From assembly GCA_900553905.1 (NCBI GenBank), contig USFL01000111.1, positions 1 to 5,782 on the forward strand: 5,782 bases of DNA, read 5' to 3'. The position numbers and the translations under genes are program-made. Source of the DNA: an uncultured Eubacteriales bacterium. GTDB lineage: Bacteria; Bacillota; Clostridia; Christensenellales; Aristaeellaceae. The notes beneath the pieces were generated by a model. It was not told the DNA's origin. It saw only the letters and a list, made by a program, of their open reading frames with translations, and did no database searches. Each line of letters starts with the position of its first letter. Positions within the stretch are counted from its first letter, which is position 1. Shown piece after piece: positions 1-4,970 of the stretch.

Positions 1-2259
1 CCGGAGAAGGTGGAGTCTGACTATCTGTTCAGCAAAATTGGTATATCGGTCGACAAAACCTTTCCTTTCGAATATGAAAATTTTAATTTTACCAATCCCG
101 CCGGTACGCTCACATTCAAAACCAACCTGAACGGCGACTTCCACATCAAATTATCCTACAACGGTATCTCTATCGCAGTTGAAACGTGGGTGAGCTATAA
201 TCTGCAAGATGCTGTCATCGATATCAGCGATAACTTCGCTCAGGAGATTCCCATTATCAAGCTGCCGATTGCAGGCGTTCCCGGCATTGGGCTGGAAGTG
301 GGCGTGGGGCTCGGGCTGTTTACCGAGGGCGACACAAAGGTGAGCTTTGACCTGACGGGCGGCAAGGCCGGTTTCACCGCAAAGGGCGGGATTTTCCAAT
401 CGCCGAGCTTCAGCAGCCTGTCTGAAAAGCCCAGGCTGAACGTGGAGGAGATCACCGCTGAGGGCGATTTTGAAGTGGATATCACCTTTGGACCCTCCAT
501 CGATCTGCTTTCCGTTGCCGGACTGGGATGTGACATTGCCGAGGGCATTAGCGTTTCGGCCGAGCTCACGGGAGACGAGGGCGGCAGAGATCCCAATCCC
601 CTGCTGGAGGTAAAGCCTTCCAATCCCAATGTATGGCACGTCTGCAAGGAGCTTTCCTGCCTGCAGGGCGAAATCGACATGCTTGGGAAGCTGGAGGCCT
701 GGTTCCAGCTGGCCGGGCATGTCTGGTCTGTGGATTATGAGCTGTTCCGCGTAAAAATCTCCGACTTCCACTACTCCTTTACCTTCAAAGAATTCAAAAT
801 GGAGCTATGCCGGCATTATCTCTATCAGGTAGCCGTACGCGTTCTGGAACAGGGGTCGAAAAACCCGATGGAGGGCGTAACCGTCACCTATACGGAGGTA
901 CCGCCCTACTCCGACCGAAGGGGCAAAGCCTACATCGAAGGCGTGACCGACAAGGACGGTTACGTTCATCTGTACATGCCGGCAGCTGATGATCCGGAGA
1001 AAGACAATGTTCAGATTACCGCTACCTCATGGCAGGACGATCCAGATGGCCCGGGAAAGGTGAAAAAGACAGTAGAATACCTCGTTAAAGAAACCGGGCA
1101 GGAACAGCAAACCGAGATTGAGCTGCCTCTTTACCACTATATGGAACTGGTCTACTTTGAGGAAAACGCGGGCAACGATACGGTGGAAAACATGCCGCAA
1201 CCGTTTTGGGTGGAAGAAAACCATACGGGCACCATTCCAAACGAGGTACCGCGGCGCAAAGGCTGCGTTTTTGTAGGCTGGTCAAAGGATTCCGCTGCTA
1301 CAACAGCCGATTATCTGCCTGGCAGCGATATTGAAGTCGGGACGGTCAACATCCCCTTGTATGCGATTTGGACACAAGATCAACCCTATGATGATTTCCG
1401 CACCATCACCTACGTCGCCGGTGGCGATAACGTCGTGCTGGCGGACAATCCCCAGATCTATCGTTGGGATCAAGAGGGCGTTTCGTTAATCAGCCCCTGG
1501 CGCAAGGATCATATTTTTACCGGCTGGACTTGCGAGCAGATCGGCCTTGATAAGCCGACGCCACAGGTCACGGTACAGTGCACGGACCAAGACGGCCGTA
1601 CCGACTTCGTCAACAGAACCTACGTGGCCCACTGGGAACACGTGACCTACAACGTCATCTGGCGCAACTGGGACGGTTCGTGGCTCGACGTAACCCGTGA
1701 TGTATATGACGTATTGCCCGACTACGAGGGCCCCACACCCGTCAGGCCGTCGGACGACAGCTACTTCTACGTATTTGCCGGCTGGACGCCTGAAATCAAG
1801 GTGGTAACCGAAGATACGGAATACACCGCCGTATACAACGCCTATGATCTGCTCAAGCTGGTATCCTCGCCTGCCAGTCAGACCTTGCCCGACGGCGAGG
1901 AGGCTTTGTTTACCGTGGTGACTTCCGGGGGCGTGGCTCCGCTTGCGTATCAGTGGTATGTCATCCCTGCCGGCCAGGGGGCCGGGGAGCAGGCTCCGGC
2001 TGCAACGGCCATTCCCGGCGCCACCTCCGATACCCTGCGCGTCACCAGCAGCGCACAGGTCAGCGGCAACCGCTACTACTGCGTGGTGCAGGATCAGGTA
2101 GGCCAGAAGATTGTATCGGCCGAGGCCCTGCTCACGCTGGAGCTTCCCCTGCCGCCGGCAACCGGCGACGGCTTCCCGCTGTGGCCTGCATTGGCGCTGG
2201 CAGTGCTGAGCGGCACGTCTCTGCTGATCATCATCATCAAAAAGCGCCATAACATGTAA
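1..2259 (+). CDS. Sortase-anchored surface protein with InlB-like B-repeats and Ig-like domain (5' partial)
   Basis: This is the C-terminal 752 codons of a secreted surface protein. The frame is open to the left edge (CCG GAG AAG precede the GTG at 10), so that GTG is probably an internal valine and the signal peptide lies outside the window. Domains in order: a beta-rich region without recognised family (about 10-810) containing a cysteine pair, CKELSC; a carboxypeptidase-regulatory/Cna-B-like fold (about 817-1128; VAVRVLEQG, GVTDKDGYVHL); three InlB-like B-repeat units (1135-1839) with FVGWS, FTGWT and FAGWT cores; an Ig-like domain (about 1849-2142; YQWY, YYCVV); and a sorting signal with PPATGD, a hydrophobic span and KKRHNM. 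Family knowledge suggests adhesion or cell-surface interaction; the ligand is unknown. No transcription terminator is obvious behind it. The architecture is firm, the specific role is not. Confidence 0.88.
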   Translation, partial: PEKVESDYLFSKIGISVDKTFPFEYENFNFTNPAGTLTFKTNLNGDFHIKLSYNGISIAVETWVSYNLQDAVIDISDNFAQEIPIIKLPIAGVPGIGLEVGVGLGLFTEGDTKVSFDLTGGKAGFTAKGGIFQSPSFSSLSEKPRLNVEEITAEGDFEVDITFGPSIDLLSVAGLGCDIAEGISVSAELTGDEGGRDPNPLLEVKPSNPNVWHVCKELSCLQGEIDMLGKLEAWFQLAGHVWSVDYELFRVKISDFHYSFTFKEFKMELCRHYLYQVAVRVLEQGSKNPMEGVTVTYTEVPPYSDRRGKAYIEGVTDKDGYVHLYMPAADDPEKDNVQITATSWQDDPDGPGKVKKTVEYLVKETGQEQQTEIELPLYHYMELVYFEENAGNDTVENMPQPFWVEENHTGTIPNEVPRRKGCVFVGWSKDSAATTADYLPGSDIEVGTVNIPLYAIWTQDQPYDDFRTITYVAGGDNVVLADNPQIYRWDQEGVSLISPWRKDHIFTGWTCEQIGLDKPTPQVTVQCTDQDGRTDFVNRTYVAHWEHVTYNVIWRNWDGSWLDVTRDVYDVLPDYEGPTPVRPSDDSYFYVFAGWTPEIKVVTEDTEYTAVYNAYDLLKLVSSPASQTLPDGEEALFTVVTSGGVAPLAYQWYVIPAGQGAGEQAPAATAIPGATSDTLRVTSSAQVSGNRYYCVVQDQVGQKIVSAEALLTLELPLPPATGDGFPLWPALALAVLSGTSLLIIIIKKRHNM
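1135..1839 (+). repeat. Three tandem InlB-like B-repeat units (protein level)
   Basis: Three consecutive units in the surface protein resemble the Listeria-Bacteroides B-repeat: an opening beta strand (ELVYFEENAG, TITYVAGGD, YNVIWRNWDG), a central F-x-GW turn (FVGWS, FTGWT, FAGWT) and a closing strand (YAIWT, YVAHWE, YTAVYN). Units span roughly 1135-1380, 1399-1638 and 1642-1839. They are diverged at DNA level, so they are old duplications. The first two are longer than the last, which has the shortest linker after its GW core. They probably form a stalk holding the N-terminal part away from the wall. Confidence 0.8.
2152..2259 (+). other. Cell-wall sorting signal, PPATGD variant
   Basis: The last residues form the three-part sortase signal: a pentapeptide-like motif PPATG followed by D (2152-2169), a hydrophobic stretch containing WPALALAVLSG and LLIIII, and a short basic tail KKRHNM. 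The first motif position is P where the canonical LPxTG has L, although a leucine directly precedes it (L-P-P-A-T-G). A sortase with relaxed recognition, or a housekeeping clostridial sortase accepting xPxTG, is inferred; no sortase gene is in this window. Confidence 0.75.
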
Positions 2260-2324
2260 CCCCCGTGCGTGAGGGGCATCGCTGCGCTCGCATGACAGGC
2301 ATATGCACGCGGGAGCGTGGAATG

Positions 2325-2354
2325 TTGCCGGTCTCCTTTGTTCCATGATATAAT
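2325..2354 (+). promoter_or_regulatory. Sigma-A-type promoter of the sigma-factor operon
   Basis: A perfect -10 hexamer TATAAT (2349-2354) lies 18 bases after TTGCCG (2325-2330), which matches the -35 consensus at four of six positions. The expected transcription start is near 2361, two bases before the ATG of the sigma-factor gene, so the message would have almost no leader. There is no ECF-type promoter (AAC near -35 with CGT at -10), so the sequence gives no sign of autoregulation by the encoded sigma factor. An 8-base palindrome GCATATGC (2299-2306) lies just upstream and could be a minor operator, but it is short. Confidence 0.65.
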
Positions 2355-2362
2355 GTGAAGGG

Positions 2363-2941
2363 ATGGATGCATCAGGCAAGGAAAGCGAGGCTGGCTGCGC
2401 GTTGAACACGGATGAGGAACTATACGCACGTTTCCTGTGCGGGGAGGATGACGCCATGCGCCAGCTGATGGACCGGTATCTGGACCGGTTGACCCTGTTC
2501 TGCTTCACCTTCCTGCACAGTGTGACGGAGGCCGAGGATATGGCGCTGGACGCCTTTGCGGTAATCGCCATGAAGCGCAGCACCTGGTATGGCGGCAGCT
2601 TTCGACGCTGGCTGTACCGCATTGCACGCAACCTTTCCATTTCCCGTTTTCGTAAGCTGCGGCTGGTTCAGGCGTCATTTGACGAAGCGCATCATCTGAC
2701 GGAGCCTGGCGCGGATGCGGTTTACTGGCGGCAGGAGGAAACCGAGGCGCTCAAAGCGCTTCTTGACAGGCTTGCGCCGGATGAGCGCCGCGTGCTCACG
2801 CTGCTGTATCTGGAGAACATGAGCTATGTCCAGGTGGCCCAGGCCCTGGGCATGGACGAAAAGCGGGTTGATAATCTGGCCTACCGCGGCAAAAAAAGGC
2901 TGCGGGAATGGCTCATACAGGAGGGAAGAGGCCGTGAGTGA
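2363..2941 (+). CDS. ECF-type (sigma-70 family) RNA polymerase sigma factor
   Basis: A 192-residue protein of typical ECF size. Region 2 covers about residues 17-98: the helical core LYARFLCGEDDAMRQLMDRY, the EAEDMALDAF segment of region 2.2, and the promoter-melting/-10-reading part WYGGSFRRWLYRIARNLSI. A linker of about 28 residues follows. Region 4 covers about 127-185, with LAPDERRVLTLLYLENMSY and a helix-turn-helix (YVQVAQALGMDEKRVDNL) that would read the -35 element. There is no extra C-terminal domain. It heads a five-gene operon and its stop overlaps the next start by 8 bases. Co-occurrence with a PrsW-like protease suggests release by regulated membrane proteolysis. ATG 2363 abuts a purine run at zero spacing; an in-frame stop at 2351 excludes a start further upstream, and a TTG at 2402 (residue 14) is the alternative. 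The target regulon is unknown. Confidence 0.9.
   Translation: MDASGKESEAGCALNTDEELYARFLCGEDDAMRQLMDRYLDRLTLFCFTFLHSVTEAEDMALDAFAVIAMKRSTWYGGSFRRWLYRIARNLSISRFRKLRLVQASFDEAHHLTEPGADAVYWRQEETEALKALLDRLAPDERRVLTLLYLENMSYVQVAQALGMDEKRVDNLAYRGKKRLREWLIQEGRGRE
2919..2925 (+). promoter_or_regulatory. Ribosome binding site deciding GTG 2934 start
   Basis: AGGAGGG, an almost perfect anti-16S match, ends 8 bases before GTG 2934. It lies inside the sigma-factor gene, where no other gene needs it. This is the main reason to call the 41-codon frame a real gene starting at 2934 rather than a longer out-of-frame shadow of the sigma-factor gene. Confidence 0.75.
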
Positions 2942-3059
2942 AACGCTCGTCTGCGTGTTGGTGGCATTGCTGGCATTTCTCTTTGGCATGATCGCGGCCG
3001 TCCTTGTCAAGACAATTCATCTGGAGAAGAAGGAACATGACCGAGACCGTTCTTTATGA
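2934..3059 (+). CDS. 41-residue single-span membrane microprotein
   Basis: No family recognised. Starting at GTG 2934 behind a strong AGGAGGG, this encodes a 41-residue protein: a short N-terminus (MSETL), one hydrophobic span at about residues 5-25 (VCVLVALLAFLFGMIAAVLV) and a highly charged tail (KTIHLEKKEHDRDRSL). The positive-inside rule is ambiguous at the N-terminus but favours a cytoplasmic tail. It overlaps the sigma-factor stop by 8 bases and the next gene's start by 23, so translation is probably coupled. The same frame is open upstream to about 2826, but that part only shadows the sigma factor. Possible roles, all inferred: small membrane tether or minimal anti-sigma factor, PrsW substrate, or assembly partner of the polytopic protein. 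Confidence rests on the ribosome site, operon position and coherent membrane topology. Confidence 0.68.
   Translation: MSETLVCVLVALLAFLFGMIAAVLVKTIHLEKKEHDRDRSL
3023..3029 (+). promoter_or_regulatory. Ribosome binding site deciding ATG 3037 start
   Basis: GGAGAAG ends 7 bases before ATG 3037, inside the microprotein gene. A TTG at 3004 in the same frame has no comparable site and would add a basic RQFIWRRRN segment before the first membrane span, so ATG 3037 is preferred. Confidence 0.6.
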
Positions 3060-3804
3060 AGTCCTGCACTGTCTGGTGGCTGCCTGTCTGGCGGTGTGGC
3101 TGCTATGCAGGGTCATTCATACCCAGGGCCCGCTCATGCTCTACGCTCTGGCGGGCGCAGCGGCCTGCCTGTTCTTGGGGGACGCCTACTGGCTGGCGCA
3201 TCTGATCATCCGGGGCGCGCCTCCCGCCATTTTCTCTGCATGCGATGTGGCGTATATCGGGTTTCTTTTGATGTTCAGCACCGCCTTGCCCCACGTGGAA
3301 CCACGGCGGTTGGGCGAATATCCTTTCGCAGTGTGGATGGCTGTATTTGCTTTGCTGAACGTGGTTGCATGGATGGTTTGGACCGGCGAATGGTTCAACA
3401 ACCTGCTGTGGGGTGTTCCCATGATGGTTCTGGTCATCCACAGCGCCGTGCTGGTGGAAAAGGAGCTGTCTCCGGCCAGGCGCAACGTTCTGGGGGCGTT
3501 GCTGGCGCTCGTGTCCATATGCGAGGCGGCCGCCCTCGCGGGTTTTGCCCATCCTGCGCTCGACCTGCTATGCGGCGTGCTGTGGGCGCTGTCGTTCCTA
3601 CAGCTGGTCAACGCGCTGAAAGGAACAGGGCGTCTGGCCCGGCTGACGGTCCCGGCCTGGGCGCTCTTAACGGCGTTCTGCGAATGCGCATCCTTTCTGG
3701 CGCAGGATGCAGTCTACTACGGATTCCAGGTGTTGACCATGGCGTGCCTTGTCTGTGCCGCATGGTCGGCCGCAAGGGAAGGAGAGGCGCGCCATGCGGT
3801 CTGA
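3037..3804 (+). CDS. Polytopic membrane protein of unknown family, possible sensor
   Basis: No family recognised with confidence. The 255-residue product is almost entirely hydrophobic, with an estimated eight or so membrane spans (about residues 6-24, 32-48, 65-84, 97-115, 121-141, 150-170, 175-192, 206-222 and perhaps 228-246). Loops are short, so it has no sizeable soluble domain. A pattern of conserved-looking polar residues sits in or near the spans: GDAYW at 48-52, PP with CDVAY around 62-73, and cysteines and glutamates in the late spans (CEAAA, FCECASF). The GD..W ... P ... DV.Y spacing loosely resembles membrane sensory domains attached to some signalling enzymes, but no output domain follows; this is a weak impression only. 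It overlaps both neighbours (23 and 11 bases), so it is probably made in step with the microprotein and the protease. A role as sensor, scaffold or protease partner is inferred. Confidence 0.82.
   Translation: MTETVLYEVLHCLVAACLAVWLLCRVIHTQGPLMLYALAGAAACLFLGDAYWLAHLIIRGAPPAIFSACDVAYIGFLLMFSTALPHVEPRRLGEYPFAVWMAVFALLNVVAWMVWTGEWFNNLLWGVPMMVLVIHSAVLVEKELSPARRNVLGALLALVSICEAAALAGFAHPALDLLCGVLWALSFLQLVNALKGTGRLARLTVPAWALLTAFCECASFLAQDAVYYGFQVLTMACLVCAAWSAAREGEARHAV
3779..3787 (+). promoter_or_regulatory. Ribosome binding site deciding ATG 3794 start
   Basis: AAGGAGAGG ends 6 bases before ATG 3794, close to the end of the preceding gene. The frame is open from 3749, but that extension would place a charged segment (MSVPHGRPQGKERR) before the first span and lacks a good ribosome site, so 3794 is chosen. 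Confidence 0.65.
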
Positions 3805-4420
3805 TCTGCTGCTGGCCTGCATCAGCGGGCCGCTGCTGGCTGTCTTTCTGCTCAAGGGAAAGGCGCGGTGGCTGCTGGCTGCCATCTTCGGCGGAATGCT
3901 GGCCGCCTTTTTCGCCGGCTCCATCAGCGGCTTTCTGGCGGGGCTGGTAAGCTATGACGCCATGGCGGCCGTGCTCTACATCAGCCCGGCGGTGGAAGAA
4001 GGCCTCAAGCTGATTCTTTTCCTGCTCTTTTTCTTCGTTTGCCAGCTGGAGGATGCGGCGCTGCCCGACGTCGCGGTTGGCATCGGCGTGGGCTTTGCCC
4101 TGATGGAAAGCATCGCCCTGCAATACGCGGCGGGCAGCGTCTGGGCCATGGCGCTGTTCGCGCGCGCCTTCTGCTCCGCGCTGATTCATGTTGCCTGCGC
4201 GCTGATGCTGATTCTGGCGGTCCGCATGGTCCGCCGCATGGCGCTGGGAAACCTGAGCGGCATTCTGGGCATCTATGCCGTAACGGTTACGGTGCACGCG
4301 CTGTACAACCTGATGGTGTCGGCCGGCGGCGCGGGCGAAGTCCTGGGCTATTTTTTGCCGGCCGTGCTGATCGCCGCATGGAAGCTATGGCCGGCGGTTC
4401 GAAAAGGCGATGTGAGGTGA
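3794..4420 (+). CDS. PrsW-family intramembrane (glutamic-type) protease
   Basis: A 208-residue polytopic protein carrying the PrsW signature set. E68-E69 with K72 form the EExxK motif (SPAVEEGLK) at the start of a long span. G-x-G-FALME gives E105 in the next conserved span. R124 and H132 lie in the span FARAFCSALIH, and HALYN gives H168 and N172. These residues line the membrane-embedded active site in the PrsW/CPBP superfamily. In Bacillus subtilis PrsW makes the first cut in the anti-sigma factor RsiW, leading to release of SigW. Here the gene sits three places behind a sigma factor, overlapping the previous gene by 11 bases, so an anti-sigma-type substrate encoded in the same operon is a natural inference. 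The length matches known PrsW proteins. No soluble extra domain is present. Family assignment is strong; the substrate is unproven. Confidence 0.87.
   Translation: MRSDLLLACISGPLLAVFLLKGKARWLLAAIFGGMLAAFFAGSISGFLAGLVSYDAMAAVLYISPAVEEGLKLILFLLFFFVCQLEDAALPDVAVGIGVGFALMESIALQYAAGSVWAMALFARAFCSALIHVACALMLILAVRMVRRMALGNLSGILGIYAVTVTVHALYNLMVSAGGAGEVLGYFLPAVLIAAWKLWPAVRKGDVR
4414..4420 (+). promoter_or_regulatory. Ribosome binding site overlapping the protease stop codon
   Basis: GAGGTGA (4414-4420) contains the TGA that ends the protease gene and lies 5 bases before ATG 4426. Termination and re-initiation are therefore likely coupled. This also fixes the start of the 120-aa protein, since the same frame stays open far upstream only as a shadow of the protease gene. 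Confidence 0.7.
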
Positions 4421-4425
4421 GGAAC

Positions 4426-4788
4426 ATGCGAACCACAAACGAACAGGTAAACGAGGTCTTTCGGAGGGCCTCCCTGCTCCGGGCCCGTCGTCTCCGGCGC
4501 AAGAAAATTCTGCTGGGCGTATGCTGTGTTGCGCTTTCCTTCCACCTGATGCTTCTGCTGAAAGGCAGAATTGTCACGACGGTCGCGGCCAACACGGCTT
4601 CCTATGGTTCCCTTGTGTTCGAGGGCGCCGGAAATCACTATGTGATGATCGCCGTCGTCTTTTTCCTGCTGGGCATCCCGGCTGGGCTGGGGTTCGACGC
4701 TCTCATCCGCCGGTGGAAGAGGCGCCGGATTGACCGTTATGCCCAGAAATGGATTGGCGAGGAGGAAACCTCCCGGCCCGGGCGCTGA
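4426..4788 (+). CDS. Two-span membrane protein with basic ends, candidate anti-sigma factor
   Basis: A 120-residue protein with a cytoplasmic N-terminal helix (residues 1-27, MRTTNEQVNEVFRRASLLRA then a very basic RRLRRKK), a first membrane span at about 28-46, an extracytoplasmic loop of about 25 residues (47-71), a second span at about 72-94 (YVMIAVVFFLLGIPAGLGF) and a basic then acidic C-terminus (RRWKRRRIDRYAQKWIGEEE). Charges place both ends in the cytoplasm. From memory, similar short proteins with an N-terminal NEQVxxxxxRA-type helix followed by arginines often sit downstream of sigma factors in Clostridia; this is recollection, not a database result. It lacks the HxxxCxxC zinc motif of classical anti-sigma factors. 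As last gene of the operon behind a PrsW-type protease, it is the best candidate for sigma-factor partner and protease substrate, but this is inference. Confidence 0.83.
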   Translation: MRTTNEQVNEVFRRASLLRARRLRRKKILLGVCCVALSFHLMLLLKGRIVTTVAANTASYGSLVFEGAGNHYVMIAVVFFLLGIPAGLGFDALIRRWKRRRIDRYAQKWIGEEETSRPGR

Positions 4789-4866
4789 CATAAAAAGCCG
4801 CTTGCGGCGCTTGGCCTTACTGCGTGGGACGCGCCTTTTCACAGAGCGGCCCGCGCTTTTATGTTT
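4789..4866 (+). terminator. Inverted-repeat region, probable terminator of the operon
   Basis: Just after the TGA at 4786 come CATAAAAAGC (4789-4798) and, 56 bases on, its near-perfect complement GCTTTTATG (4855-4863; one bulged A). Inside are GCCGC (4797-4801), which can pair with GCGGC at 4804-4808 or 4846-4850, GGCGC (4806-4810) pairing with GCGCC (4831-4835) followed by TTTT, and AGCG/CGCT (4845-4848, 4854-4857) followed by TTTT-ATG-TTTT. Several alternative hairpins end in T runs, which supports termination; no single textbook stem stands out. Confidence 0.5.
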
Positions 4867-4884
4867 TGCAGCTCCAGGCGTGTA

Positions 4885-4913
4885 TTGCTTTTTTGCAGAA
4901 AAAACGGTATGAT
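4885..4913 (+). promoter_or_regulatory. Sigma-A-type promoter of the DUF4097-like gene
   Basis: TTGCTT (4885-4890) and TATGAT (4908-4913; five of six consensus bases) are separated by the ideal 17 bases, with an A/T-rich spacer. The predicted start near 4920 gives a leader of about 50 bases before ATG 4971, ending in the strong ribosome site GGAGGTG (4960-4966). It makes the gene independent of the upstream sigma-factor operon. Confidence 0.6.
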
Positions 4914-4970
4914 GAGAAAAGCGTGGGCGCCTTTGCCGCGCAGGGAAAAGGATAAGAGCGGAGGTGCGCA

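Noticed and set aside
2260..2324. Possible terminator or operator between the surface-protein gene and the sigma operon
   Set aside because: CCCGTGCGTG can pair imperfectly with CACGCGGG, and GCATATGC is a perfect 8-base palindrome, but there is no T run for an intrinsic terminator and the palindrome is short enough to arise by chance.
2319..2345. ECF-type autoregulated promoter starting at GGAAT (2319)
   Set aside because: GGAAT resembles the GGAAC -35 element, but no CGT-like -10 lies at 16-17 bases, whereas a good sigma-A-type promoter overlaps the same region.
1486..2640. Long minus-strand open frame (384 codons) across the end of the surface protein and the start of the sigma gene
   Set aside because: It runs antisense to two well-supported genes, has no ribosome site, and its product is rich in R/A/G/H low-complexity stretches without a recognisable domain; it is a by-product of GC-rich codon use on the other strand.
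3096..3950. Long plus-strand frame (284 codons) overlapping the polytopic protein and the protease gene
   Set aside because: It overlaps two clear membrane-protein genes in another frame, and its predicted product is rich in R, G and C without membrane topology or a domain.
4039..4425. Upstream extension of the 120-aa protein's frame to 4039
   Set aside because: The extension translates to Arg/Gly-rich sequence in a frame overlapping the protease gene; the ribosome site at 4414-4420 and the sensible N-terminal helix support ATG 4426.
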